Source of the DNA: JBOHPP01 sp050731755
Lineage (GTDB): Bacteria > Methylomirabilota > Methylomirabilia > Rokubacteriales > CSP1-6
NCBI GenBank assembly: GCA_050731755.1
Contig: JBOHPP010000004.1
Location: 1 to 11,116 of the forward strand
Reading direction: 5' to 3'
DNA length: 11,116 nucleotides
Made by a program: the position numbers and the translations under genes. Within the stretch, counting starts at the first letter, position 1. The number at the start of each line of letters is the position of its first letter. This document shows, in pieces, positions 1 to 6,763 of the stretch. A model generated the notes under the pieces. That model worked only from the letters and a program-made list of their open reading frames with translations. It had not been told where the DNA came from and made no database searches.

Positions 1-123
1 CTCGGGCTGTTCATCTCCGCCCAGATCGTGCAGGAGCACAAGGGGCAGATCCTGCTCGCCAGCGAGGTAGGCTCGGGCACCGCCTTCCGGGTGCTGCTGC
101 CGGCAGTGAGCCAAGCGGCGTGA
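1..123 (+). CDS. Sensor histidine kinase, C-terminal end (partial)
   Basis: The first 40 codons read in frame to a TGA at 121-123 and form the end of a GHKL ATPase domain. The start, LGLFISAQIVQEHKG, matches the G2-box helix, and SEVGSGTAFRVLLP matches the last beta strands of HATPase_c. In this family the domain binds ATP and phosphorylates a histidine in the preceding dimerisation domain; that part, and any sensor or membrane domains, lie outside the window. The stop overlaps the start of the NtrC-type regulator, so the two are very likely a cognate two-component pair translated from one mRNA. The signal sensed cannot be inferred. Confidence 0.88.
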   Translation, partial: LGLFISAQIVQEHKGQILLASEVGSGTAFRVLLPAVSQAA

Positions 124-1481
124 TGGCCACCCCGGCCGTGCTCGTGGCCGACGATGACCCGGTCGCCCGGGATCTGCTGGTCGAGGTGCTGGCCCGCGAG
201 GGCTATCGAGCGCGCGCGGCCGCCGGCGGCCAGGAGTGTGTGCGGCTGGCCGAAGGCGAGCCGTTCGATCTGGCGCTGGTCGATCTCCGCATGCCCGACG
301 TCGACGGCCTGGCCGTTCTCAAGCAGTTGGCCGCCCTGGCGCCGCCGGTCCCCGTTGTCATCCTCACGGCGTTCGTGACAATCGAGACCGCCATAGAGGC
401 CATCCGCGCCGGCGCCTACGACTATCTCTCCAAGCCCTTCCGCATCGACGAGATCAAGATGGTGGTGGGCCGGGCTCTGGAGGCCCAGCGCCTGGTGCGC
501 GAGAACCTCCGGTACCGCCAGGAGCTGCAGGAGCGATATCGCCCGGAGAACCTCGTGGGGCAGTCCGCCGACATAGTGGCCATCTACAAGCTCGTGGCGC
601 GGGTGGCCGCGCTGGAGACGACGGTGCTCATCCAGGGCGAGACCGGCACGGGCAAGGAGGTCGTGGCCCGGGCCATCCACTACGCGAGCCCGCGGGCCAA
701 GCGTCCCCTGGTCGTGATCGACTGCACAGCGCTGCCGGAGACACTCTTCGAGTCGGAGCTGTTCGGCCACGAGCGCGGCGCGTTCACCGGCGCGACGCAG
801 AGCCGCCGGGGGCTGCTGGAGACGGCCGACGGCAGTACCTGCTTCTTCGATGAGATCGCCGAACTGTCACCGCCGCTCCAGGCCAAGCTGCTCCGGGTGC
901 TGCAGGACCACGTCATCCGCCGCGTGGGCGGCAACGAGCCGATTCCCGTGAACATCCGGGTCATCGCCGCGACGAACCGGGACCTCAAGAAGCGCGTGGA
1001 GGAAGGCCGATTCCGCGAGGACCTCTACTACCGCCTTAACGTGGTCTCGCTGCGGGTTCCTTCGCTACGGGAGCGGCCCGAGGACGTGCCGCTCTTGGCC
1101 CAGCACTTCGTGCGGAAGTACGCGGCGGCCACCGGCAAGCCAGTCACCGGGCTGGCCCGCGAGGCGCTGGCCCGGCTCGCGCAGCACGACTGGCCGGGCA
1201 ACGTCCGCGAGCTCGAGCACGCCGTCGAGCGGGCGGTGGCCCTCGCGTCGGCCGAGCTGATCCTCCCCGAGGACCTGCCGCCCGAGCTCAGCGGCGCCTC
1301 CCCGGCGCTGCCCCGGTTGTCCGGGCGGCGGATGACGCTGGAGGAGGTCAAGCGCTGGTACGTGGACGCGGTGCTGGAGGAGACTGGGGGGAACAAGCTC
1401 CGGGCCGCCGAGATCTTGGGAATCGACCGGCGCACGCTGTACCGTATGCTGGAGCGCGAAGAGTCGGAGGAGGACGAGTGA
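123..1481 (+). CDS. NtrC-family sigma-54-dependent response regulator
   Basis: This 452-residue protein has the full three-domain layout. The receiver (about 5-120) has acidic residues D10-D12, phosphoacceptor D54, T82 and K104. The AAA+ domain (about 143-370) has Walker A GETGTGKE at 172-179, the sigma-54-contacting GAFTGA loop at 219-224, and Walker B acidic pair D243-E244. A Fis-type helix-turn-helix lies at about 424-443 (NKLRAAEILGIDRRTLYRML). The intact GAFTGA means it should be a true activator of sigma-54 polymerase when phosphorylated. The ATG at 123 overlaps the kinase stop (TGATG); a GTG at 120 would add one residue and make a GTGA overlap. No clear Shine-Dalgarno precedes it, consistent with translational coupling. 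A sigma-54-type promoter lies about 0.8 kb downstream, before the DUF1344 gene, and is the best local target. The exact cognate signal is unknown. Confidence 0.96.
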   Translation: MATPAVLVADDDPVARDLLVEVLAREGYRARAAAGGQECVRLAEGEPFDLALVDLRMPDVDGLAVLKQLAALAPPVPVVILTAFVTIETAIEAIRAGAYDYLSKPFRIDEIKMVVGRALEAQRLVRENLRYRQELQERYRPENLVGQSADIVAIYKLVARVAALETTVLIQGETGTGKEVVARAIHYASPRAKRPLVVIDCTALPETLFESELFGHERGAFTGATQSRRGLLETADGSTCFFDEIAELSPPLQAKLLRVLQDHVIRRVGGNEPIPVNIRVIAATNRDLKKRVEEGRFREDLYYRLNVVSLRVPSLRERPEDVPLLAQHFVRKYAAATGKPVTGLAREALARLAQHDWPGNVRELEHAVERAVALASAELILPEDLPPELSGASPALPRLSGRRMTLEEVKRWYVDAVLEETGGNKLRAAEILGIDRRTLYRMLEREESEEDE

Positions 1482-2200
1482 AGCGCGTCCTGCTGGTCGC
1501 CGCCTCGGTGCTGAGCGCCGCCGCGTGCGCCCCGGTCGCCCCGGTCAACGATCGCGGCGACATTTTGCGGCGGATCGTGCCGTCGACGGTGCAGCTCCGG
1601 GCCGAGGGGGCGAACGGAGTACGCCACGCCGGCTCCGGTGTCGTCGTCGCCTCGGACGCGGCCTCGCGGCGAAGTTGGATCGTGACGACCCTGCACCTGC
1701 TCGGATCCACGGGCGACTCGCTGGTCTACGTGAGCCCCACCGCACGCGCCTCCCGCCTCAAAGGCGTGGTGGCCGCCCGCAACGCCGACACCGATCTGGC
1801 CCTGATCGTCGTCGAGGGCGTCGTCTTGGAGCCGGTCGCCATCAAGGAGACGACTCGCCTCGGGGAGGACGTATGGGTGGTCGGGTTCCCGTGGGGTCGC
1901 CGCATGACGGTGGTGAGCGGTGTCGTGAGCCAGATCGCGTCGGCCGAAGGCGAAGTCGCGCTGGAGGGACCGGCGCGCATGGTGGACGCTTCGGTCAGCT
2001 ATGGCGCGAGCGGCGGCGGCGTGTTCGACTCAGCGACCGGGGCGTTGATCGCCATTGTCGAGGGCTACCGCACGGCGCGCGTCAGCCATCCCAGCGCGCC
2101 CGAGCGCGTCGTCGAAGTCCCGGTGCCGGGAGAGACGACCGTGATCGCTGCCGCGACGATCCGGCGGTTCCTGTCCTCATCCGGGATCGCGACGCGGTGA
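1478..2200 (+). CDS. Trypsin-like (HtrA-type fold) serine protease, probable lipoprotein
   Basis: The protein has 240 residues from a GTG overlapping the regulator stop (GTGA, 1478-1481). The N-terminus is MKR, a hydrophobic stretch, then LSAAAC, a plausible though not ideal lipobox with C17 as the lipidated cysteine; a periplasmic or membrane-anchored location is inferred. The core looks like a chymotrypsin-fold protease of the S1C/HtrA sort. H73 is in IVTTLHLL, D106 in DTDLALIVVE, and S178 in SYGASGGGVFD, where GASGG replaces the usual GNSGG. GFPWG near 136-140 also fits HtrA-like proteins. There is no PDZ domain: the protein ends soon after the protease core, so regulation must differ from DegP/DegS. 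Co-translation with a two-component system suggests a role in envelope sensing or in processing that system's output. Loss of activity is possible given the altered serine motif, but all three triad residues appear present. Confidence 0.85.
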   Translation: MKRVLLVAASVLSAAACAPVAPVNDRGDILRRIVPSTVQLRAEGANGVRHAGSGVVVASDAASRRSWIVTTLHLLGSTGDSLVYVSPTARASRLKGVVAARNADTDLALIVVEGVVLEPVAIKETTRLGEDVWVVGFPWGRRMTVVSGVVSQIASAEGEVALEGPARMVDASVSYGASGGGVFDSATGALIAIVEGYRTARVSHPSAPERVVEVPVPGETTVIAAATIRRFLSSSGIATR

Positions 2201-2209
2201 CGTCTCGCC

Positions 2210-2226
2210 TGGGGCGAATCGCCCCA
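2210..2226 (+). promoter_or_regulatory. 17-bp palindrome, candidate enhancer site for the NtrC-type activator
   Basis: TGGGGCGA-A-TCGCCCCA is a perfect 8-bp inverted repeat around one central base, starting 10 bases after the protease stop. Its centre is about 126 bp upstream of the predicted sigma-54 start site near 2344, a normal distance for an activator dimer site. It could instead be the stem of a weak terminator for the protease gene, but no T-run follows (the next bases are CCGCCGGC). Binding is inferred only. Confidence 0.45.
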
Positions 2227-2305
2227 CCGCCGGCAGGCCCGCCACACAGTCTCCAGTTCGCCGCCCGCTACTGACGCGTAACTCCGCGCCCGACGGGAAG
2301 GCCAG

Positions 2306-2321
2306 GCCACCGCACGGTGGC
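2306..2321 (+). promoter_or_regulatory. 16-bp palindrome overlapping the -24 promoter box
   Basis: GCCACCGCACGGTGGC is an inverted repeat of GCCACCG and CGGTGGC around CA. It overlaps the first bases of the TGGCAC box of the sigma-54-type promoter by four bases (2318-2321). A protein bound here would be expected to block polymerase, so it could be an operator for a repressor. It may also be a chance palindrome in GC-rich DNA. Confidence 0.3.
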
Positions 2322-2333
2322 ACCGACCTTGCT
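2318..2333 (+). promoter_or_regulatory. Sigma-54 (-24/-12) promoter for the DUF1344 gene
   Basis: TGGCAC at 2318-2323, five bases CGACC, then TTGCT at 2329-2333. This matches the family consensus TGGCAC-N5-TTGCW, and the invariant GG (2319-2320) and GC (2331-2332) are separated by exactly 10 bp. The predicted start is near 2344, giving a leader of about 28 nt before the ATG at 2372, with GGGAGG at 2361-2366 as ribosome site. A sigma-54 activator is encoded just upstream, which strengthens the call. Confidence 0.75.
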
Positions 2334-2371
2334 CACTTCGGCGATCATCACGTTCGCGAAGGGAGGCTGTC

Positions 2372-2626
2372 ATGAGGAAGATCGTAGGCCTGACGCTGGC
2401 GTTGCTCCTGGTGCTCTCGTCCGCCCCCGTGTGGGCCGCCGACATCGAGGGAAAGATCCAGAAGGTGGACTCGGCGGACCGCGTGATCGTGCTGGAGGAC
2501 GGCACGAGGCTCTCGGTCGCTGAGGGGATGTCCCTGGACAACCTCAAGGAGGGCACGAAGGTCAAAGCCTCGTACGAGGAACGGGACGGCAAGAAAGTCC
2601 TGACGAACGTCCAGGTCTCCGAGTAG
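2372..2626 (+). CDS. DUF1344-type small exported protein
   Basis: This 84-residue protein starts with a clear Sec signal peptide: MRK, a hydrophobic core GLTLALLLVL, then SSAPVWA with likely cleavage between A22 and A23. The mature part of about 62 residues (ADIEGKIQKVD..., VIVLEDGTRLSV, LKEGTKVKASYEE) has the alternating beta pattern of DUF1344 proteins, small OB-like periplasmic proteins with no settled function. The ATG has a strong GGGAGG five bases upstream. It is a single-gene unit: a sigma-54-type promoter lies ahead of it and a strong hairpin terminator just after it. Control by the upstream kinase/regulator pair is inferred; the arrangement recalls ZraSR and its small periplasmic product ZraP, by analogy only and without claimed homology. 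Confidence 0.85.
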   Translation: MRKIVGLTLALLLVLSSAPVWAADIEGKIQKVDSADRVIVLEDGTRLSVAEGMSLDNLKEGTKVKASYEERDGKKVLTNVQVSE

Positions 2627-2637
2627 CTCAGTACAGT

Positions 2638-2669
2638 GACGCGGAGGGGTGACACCCCTCCGCGTCTTT
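2638..2669 (+). terminator. Rho-independent terminator after the DUF1344 gene
   Basis: A perfect 13-bp stem GACGCGGAGGGGT (2638-2650) pairs with ACCCCTCCGCGTC (2654-2666) across a 3-base loop, followed by TTTCTTCC. It begins 11 bases after the DUF1344 stop. The convergent hydrolase gene ends at 2674, so the same stem lies directly after that gene on the other strand, but no T-run follows it in that direction. Confidence 0.88.
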
Positions 2670-2673
2670 CTTC

Positions 2674-4608
2674 CTAGGCGAGCCCGCGGTGGAACAGGTC
2701 CCACTGGTGGCCCGCGCGCTCGACCACCGCCTCCACGTCCTCGGCCAGCACCCAGCGCGCCGCCACCAGCGCCTCCGCTGCCGCCCGAACTCTGCCCAGG
2801 TACTCTGCGGGTGAGCGATATCGCTCGGCGATCGAGAGCCGCGGGTCGCCGGCGCGCTCGCGGTCGGCGCGCGTCAGCGCGAAGGGTAGCGTCGAGCCCA
2901 TCATGGCCATGAGGTCGCCGGGCGCGCCCTGGTCGGGATGCCGCGGGTTCCAGCCGGTGAACGTGCCGAGCGGCACCAGCAGTTCCACGGGCCGGATGCC
3001 GGCCACCTCGTTGCCGTCGGCATCGACCGCCGAGACGAACGTCGGGTACGGCGCGCCGGCCTTCGGCGGCAGGTCGGTGACGACGCCGCGTGCGGCGTTG
3101 GCGCCGAAGTCGAGCCGGCACGGCCGGAGCACGCGATCGGGGAAGCGCACACCCGGGATCGAACGGAAGACCGCCGCCGTCGTCTCGTGCGGGACCGCCG
3201 TGGCGTCGGCCAGGCGCGGCACGGCGCTGGGCGGCGGCTCGACATCCTCCATCATCCAGCGGTCGAGGTTCACGAGGGCGGCGCGCAGCAACGGCGCGTA
3301 ATCCACGACGTTGAAGGGCTCCCGCCCGCGACCGCCGGTGTTGGGATCGGCCGCCGGCGGGGGCAGCGAGCCCGGCAGGTGCTGGGTGCCGGCGAAAAGG
3401 TAGAGGCGCACGCCGTGGGGCGGAGCCACGTCGACCTTGCCTTCCACGTCGGTGTGAGCGAGCGAGGTGTCGCCCCGCCAGTATTCGGCCGAGGAGTTCA
3501 TCTCGATGATCCTGGGCATTCGCCCGCGCGCGGCCAGGCGGCGCAGCAGGCCGTCGCGCTCGCCGGTGACCGGGTCGGACTGCTCGCCGTGGGTGAAAGG
3601 AAAGAGGCTGCCCACCGCCTGCGTGGCGTTGAGCGACGGCTGGCCGAAGCGCATGTTGAACTCGCCCCGTCGGGCGCCGGCCACGTGGGGGATCACGGCA
3701 TCGAAGGCCAGGCGGCCCTGCTCGTCCTCGTCGAGGCCGATCCAGAGCAGATGGCGCAGGAAGCGGCCGCTCTGCGAAACGCCGAAACCGTAGGCGCGCT
3801 CGAGTCCGCCGGCGCACGGATTGCCGGCCGACGCCTCGGCCGATTTCAGGAAGGTGGCGGTGTCGCGCACGGCGAGAAAGCCGAGACCGACCAGCGGCGG
3901 GTCGGCCGACCGGTAGACGAGGTCGTAGATCTTCCCGGGAACGAAACCGCCGTCCAGGCTCACGTGCGTCCGATCCGTGAAACGCCAGGCCGCTCGCGGC
4001 ACCGCCACCTCGGCGGCCTCCGCGTGCTCGCGGACGGTGAGGCGCGCCTCCGGATCATCCAGATCGACGGTCGGGTGCGGGCGGTGATAGCGGTCGGCCA
4101 TCGGCAGCACGCCGGCGAGAAGGTTGGGGCGAACCTCGCAGCGCACCAGGCCGGTGATCCCCCGGGCCGCCGGCACGTCGAGCGCCATCATCCCGTCCTG
4201 GCGGGGCACGTCGTGCTGCCAGCCGATCCAGGCGACGGTGAAGCCGTGGCGCATCAGGAAGCCGTTGCCGAAGTCCTCGGGCCGCGCGGGATCGGGCACG
4301 CGCGGCGTGCTGTTGAACAACCCGAGCGCGATCTTGCGCCCCCGGTTGGGCACGTCGAGCAGGAGACGGCCGTTGCCCCGGGCCATGTCCACCGGCTTGA
4401 GCAGATAGAAATCGCCCTGGAACTCCACCTGGCCGCGGCCGTTGCGCGGGGCCAGGCCAAGGTCGGTGACCACCCGGTGAATCGAGTGGTCGGGATCGAC
4501 GGCGAAGCGCAGGACGCCGGCGATCTTCTCGTAAGGACCGGCCGCGCCGAAGGGACGGCCGTCCAGGACCACCGTACGGGTGTGGATCTCGAGCGCGGTC
4601 GCCGGCAT
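2674..4608 (-). CDS. Alpha/beta-hydrolase-domain protein (PF20091-like)
   Basis: This 644-residue protein starts at an ATG (4606-4608 on the reverse strand) with a near-ideal AAGGAGG (4615-4621) six bases upstream. It resembles the large proteins annotated 'alpha/beta hydrolase domain-containing', whose substrates are mostly unknown esters or amides. GVSQSGRFLRH at 276-286 carries the likely nucleophile elbow, with S278 the probable nucleophile. FAGTQHLPGS at about 405-414 holds the candidate catalytic histidine H410, as is typical of the family. No signal peptide is seen, so it is probably cytoplasmic. It is divergent from the D-2-hydroxyacid dehydrogenase pair across 74 bp, which suggests a shared regulatory region and perhaps a related substrate. 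A reverse-complement frame stays open for 569 codons here, a by-product of GC-rich codon use. Confidence 0.87.
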   Translation of the reverse strand: MPATALEIHTRTVVLDGRPFGAAGPYEKIAGVLRFAVDPDHSIHRVVTDLGLAPRNGRGQVEFQGDFYLLKPVDMARGNGRLLLDVPNRGRKIALGLFNSTPRVPDPARPEDFGNGFLMRHGFTVAWIGWQHDVPRQDGMMALDVPAARGITGLVRCEVRPNLLAGVLPMADRYHRPHPTVDLDDPEARLTVREHAEAAEVAVPRAAWRFTDRTHVSLDGGFVPGKIYDLVYRSADPPLVGLGFLAVRDTATFLKSAEASAGNPCAGGLERAYGFGVSQSGRFLRHLLWIGLDEDEQGRLAFDAVIPHVAGARRGEFNMRFGQPSLNATQAVGSLFPFTHGEQSDPVTGERDGLLRRLAARGRMPRIIEMNSSAEYWRGDTSLAHTDVEGKVDVAPPHGVRLYLFAGTQHLPGSLPPPAADPNTGGRGREPFNVVDYAPLLRAALVNLDRWMMEDVEPPPSAVPRLADATAVPHETTAAVFRSIPGVRFPDRVLRPCRLDFGANAARGVVTDLPPKAGAPYPTFVSAVDADGNEVAGIRPVELLVPLGTFTGWNPRHPDQGAPGDLMAMMGSTLPFALTRADRERAGDPRLSIAERYRSPAEYLGRVRAAAEALVAARWVLAEDVEAVVERAGHQWDLFHRGLA

Positions 4609-4619
4609 GATCTGCCTCC

Positions 4620-4648
4620 TTGTCTCTGCTGCGGGCCTCTACTATAAA
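4620..4648 (+). promoter_or_regulatory. Sigma-70-like promoter for the dehydrogenase genes
   Basis: TTGTCT (4620-4625) and TATAAA (4643-4648) are separated by 17 bp, a good housekeeping-type match in otherwise very GC-rich DNA. The site lies in the 74-bp divergent gap, 35 bp before the GTG start at 4683. On the reverse strand TATAGT (rc of 4641-4646) could act as the -10 box for the hydrolase gene, but no convincing -35 accompanies it. Confidence 0.55.
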
Positions 4649-4682
4649 GGAGCCCACCACTCTTCGACCCAGGAGAACACCC

Positions 4683-5654
4683 GTGGCCAAGATCGTCTTC
4701 TCGCCCCCACTGCCCAAGGCCGTCATGGACCTCGCCCGGGCCATGCTGCCCGACGGCTACGAACTGCACGTGCTCGACCGGGCGGACCCGGACTTCGTCC
4801 GGCACCTGGCCGAGGCCGAATACTGGATGGGCTTCGCCCGCGGCGGCATGGACGAGCCCTTCTTCCGCGCGGCGCCCCGGCTCCGGCTGGTCCAGCTCAT
4901 CAGCGCCGGCTACGACCGGATCGACATCGGGGCGGCCGGCAAGGCCGGCGTGCCGGTGGCCAATAACGGAGGCTCCAACGCGGTCCCGGTGGCCGAGCAT
5001 ACGCTGCTACTGATCCTGGCCGTGCTCAAGCGGGCTATCTGGTGCCACGGCAACGTGGTGGCCGGCCGCTGGCGCGTCGGCGGATTCGACGATCATCGCC
5101 TCTACGAGCTCAGCGGCAAAACCGTGGGCATCGTGGGCCTCGGCTCCATCGGCAAGAAGGTGGCCCGCCGCGTCCGCGCCTTCGACGCTCCGGTCATCTA
5201 CTACGACATCGTCAGGCTCACCGAGGATCAGGAGGACGCCCTGGGCGTCCGCTTCGCCCTGTTCGAAGAGCTGCTGCGGGCCGCCGACGTCGTCACCCTG
5301 CACGTTCCCTTGAACGACAGCACGCGCAACCTCATGGGGGCGCGCGAGTTCGCGATGATGAAGCCGAGCGCGGTCCTCATCAACACCTGCCGCGGGCCGG
5401 TGGTCGACGAGGCGGCCCTTCACCGCGCGCTCACCTCGGGGCAGATCGCCGGGGCCGGGCTCGACGTCATGGTGGAGGAGCCGCCGGTGGCCAATCACCC
5501 CCTGTTCGGGCTGGAGAACGTGGTGATCACGCCGCACATGGCCGGGCCGACCTGGGAGAACTGGACCCGCGCCTTCCGCAACGCCTACGACAACATCCAG
5601 CGGGTGGCCGCGGGACGCGCGCCGCTGTGGGTCGTCCCCGAGCTGCGTCCGTGA
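4683..5654 (+). CDS. D-2-hydroxyacid dehydrogenase (NAD(P)-binding), first of a pair
   Basis: The protein has 323 residues. The GTG at 4683 is chosen because AGGAG (4671-4675) sits seven bases upstream and MAKIVFSPPLP is a normal family N-terminus; a longer in-frame reading from 4620 would start inside the promoter. The fold is that of the formate/glycerate dehydrogenase family. The Rossmann motif GLGSIG is at 152-157 and acidic D175 at the end of strand 2 suggests NAD preference. The catalytic set is R237 (TCRGPVVDE), E266 (VEEPP) and H285 (TPHMAGP). Such enzymes interconvert 2-oxoacids and D-2-hydroxyacids in the cytoplasm; the substrate here is not evident. Its stop overlaps the next dehydrogenase by GTGA (5651-5654), so both are co-translated. 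Confidence 0.92.
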   Translation: MAKIVFSPPLPKAVMDLARAMLPDGYELHVLDRADPDFVRHLAEAEYWMGFARGGMDEPFFRAAPRLRLVQLISAGYDRIDIGAAGKAGVPVANNGGSNAVPVAEHTLLLILAVLKRAIWCHGNVVAGRWRVGGFDDHRLYELSGKTVGIVGLGSIGKKVARRVRAFDAPVIYYDIVRLTEDQEDALGVRFALFEELLRAADVVTLHVPLNDSTRNLMGAREFAMMKPSAVLINTCRGPVVDEAALHRALTSGQIAGAGLDVMVEEPPVANHPLFGLENVVITPHMAGPTWENWTRAFRNAYDNIQRVAAGRAPLWVVPELRP

Positions 5655-6610
5655 AGATCCTCTACACGCCCCTCATGATCGTCCCCGCTCTCGACGCCGA
5701 GGAGCGGGCGAAGATCCTGGACGCGGCCGGCCCGGGCGCCCGCCTGGTCGAAGCCAAGGACGCGGCGCCGCAGCGCGCGGAGATCGTGGACGCCGACGTG
5801 CTGTTCGGGCGGGTGAGCGCCGAGGTCCTGGCCCACGCCAAGCGGCTCCGGTACTACCAGTCGATCGGCGCGGGCGTGGATTCCATCCTCGCCCCCGAAC
5901 TGGTGGAGAGCGACGTCATCCTGGCCAGCGAGAAAGGCCAGGTCGGCATCCATCTGGCCGAGCACGCCTTCGCTCTCCTCCTCGGGCTCACCCGGGGCCT
6001 GCACACCGCCCTGCGCCGACCCGACTTCGGTTTGCGCGAGCCGATTCGCCGCGAGCAACGTGAATTGTGGGAGCAAACCATGGGCATCCTCGGCCTCGGC
6101 GGCACCGGGCGCGAGGTGGCCCGCCGGGCGCTGGGCTTCGGCATGCGTGTGCTGGCGGTGGACATCGAGGACGTGCCGCCCGAGCCCGGCGTCACGCTCT
6201 GGCGCAACGACCGGCGGGACGAGCTGCTGGCCCAGTCGGACGTGGTGGTCATCGCGCTGCCCCTCACCAAGGCCACCCACCACCTCTTCACGCGCGATCT
6301 GTTCCGGCGGATGCGCCGGCACGCGATCCTCATCAACGTGACCCGCGGCGCCATCATCTATGGTGAGGACCTGCTGGCGGCGCTCGACCAGGGGCTCATC
6401 GGCGGCGCCGGGCTGGACGTGACCGACCCCGAGCCCCTGCCGCCTGGCCACCCGCTCTGGACCCATCCCCGGGTCATCGTGACCCCGCACACCGCCGGGG
6501 GCTCACCTCGCCGGGCCGCGCGGGTGATCGCCACCTTTTGCGACAACCTCCGGCGGCTTCGGGCCGGTCAGCCCCTGCTCGCCGTCATCGACAAGCGCAA
6601 GGGATACTGA
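5651..6610 (+). CDS. D-2-hydroxyacid dehydrogenase (NAD(P)-binding), second of a pair
   Basis: The protein has 319 residues from a GTG overlapping the preceding stop (GTGA). The frame is open further upstream, but that part runs over the first dehydrogenase and does not resemble the family. It has Rossmann motif GLGGTG at 148-153, D171 after strand 2, and catalytic R232 (VTRGAII), E261 (DPEPLP) and H280 (TPHTAGG). It differs clearly from its neighbour in the substrate-binding part (YYQSIGAGVDSI here; VQLISAGYDRID there), so the pair is not a recent duplication. Two dissimilar dehydrogenases in one transcript may act on different 2-oxoacids or in opposite directions. The end is followed by a 153-bp gap before the oxygenase start. 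Confidence 0.92.
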   Translation: MKILYTPLMIVPALDAEERAKILDAAGPGARLVEAKDAAPQRAEIVDADVLFGRVSAEVLAHAKRLRYYQSIGAGVDSILAPELVESDVILASEKGQVGIHLAEHAFALLLGLTRGLHTALRRPDFGLREPIRREQRELWEQTMGILGLGGTGREVARRALGFGMRVLAVDIEDVPPEPGVTLWRNDRRDELLAQSDVVVIALPLTKATHHLFTRDLFRRMRRHAILINVTRGAIIYGEDLLAALDQGLIGGAGLDVTDPEPLPPGHPLWTHPRVIVTPHTAGGSPRRAARVIATFCDNLRRLRAGQPLLAVIDKRKGY

Positions 6611-6626
6611 AGCGACATGGCCGGAC

Positions 6627-6651
6627 CGGGCCTGTCTGTTGCACAGGCCCG
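6627..6651 (+). other. Stem-loop after the dehydrogenase pair
   Basis: CGGGCCTGT (6627-6635) pairs with ACAGGCCCG (6643-6651) around a 7-base loop, starting 17 bases after the dehydrogenase stop. No T-run follows, so it is not a classical terminator. It may be a Rho-linked or mRNA-end-protecting hairpin separating the dehydrogenase pair from the oxygenase. Confidence 0.45.
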
Positions 6652-6749
6652 TGCGGGGCCTCCCGCGCGCATCGTCGTGGAAACACGCGCGTCCGCGCCT
6701 GTGCCGGGCGGACATCGTTCGAGCAAGTCCGGCGGTGCGGAGTTTGCAT

Positions 6750-6761
6750 GCCTTGCAAGGC
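6750..6761 (+). promoter_or_regulatory. 12-bp palindrome next to the oxygenase start
   Basis: GCCTTGCAAGGC is a perfect uninterrupted palindrome ending two bases before the ATG at 6764. Its AAGG is the only Shine-Dalgarno-like run nearby, but it is only three bases from the start codon, closer than usual. It could be an operator or an element hiding the ribosome site, or a chance palindrome. Confidence 0.25.
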
Positions 6762-6763
6762 TG

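Noticed and set aside
2348..3817. 489-codon open frame on the - strand in another frame
   Set aside because: Arg/Pro/Ala-rich sequence running across the hydrolase gene end, the terminator and the DUF1344 gene; not a plausible protein.
2938..4647. 569-codon open frame on the + strand opposite the hydrolase gene
   Set aside because: Its translation is rich in Arg, Gly and His with no family resemblance, and it mirrors the hydrolase gene, which has a strong ribosome site and clear motifs. GC-rich codon use opens antisense frames.
4620..4682. Longer start for the first dehydrogenase
   Set aside because: It would begin inside the -35 box, and the family N-terminus and AGGAG point to the GTG at 4683.
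5042..5650. Upstream extension of the second dehydrogenase frame
   Set aside because: The extra 203 codons overlap the first dehydrogenase in another frame and are low-complexity; the GTG at 5651 fits the family N-terminus and the GTGA overlap.
6617..6763. Earlier ATG for the PhyH-like oxygenase
   Set aside because: The 49 extra residues lack family similarity and contain the stem-loop; kept only as an alternative.
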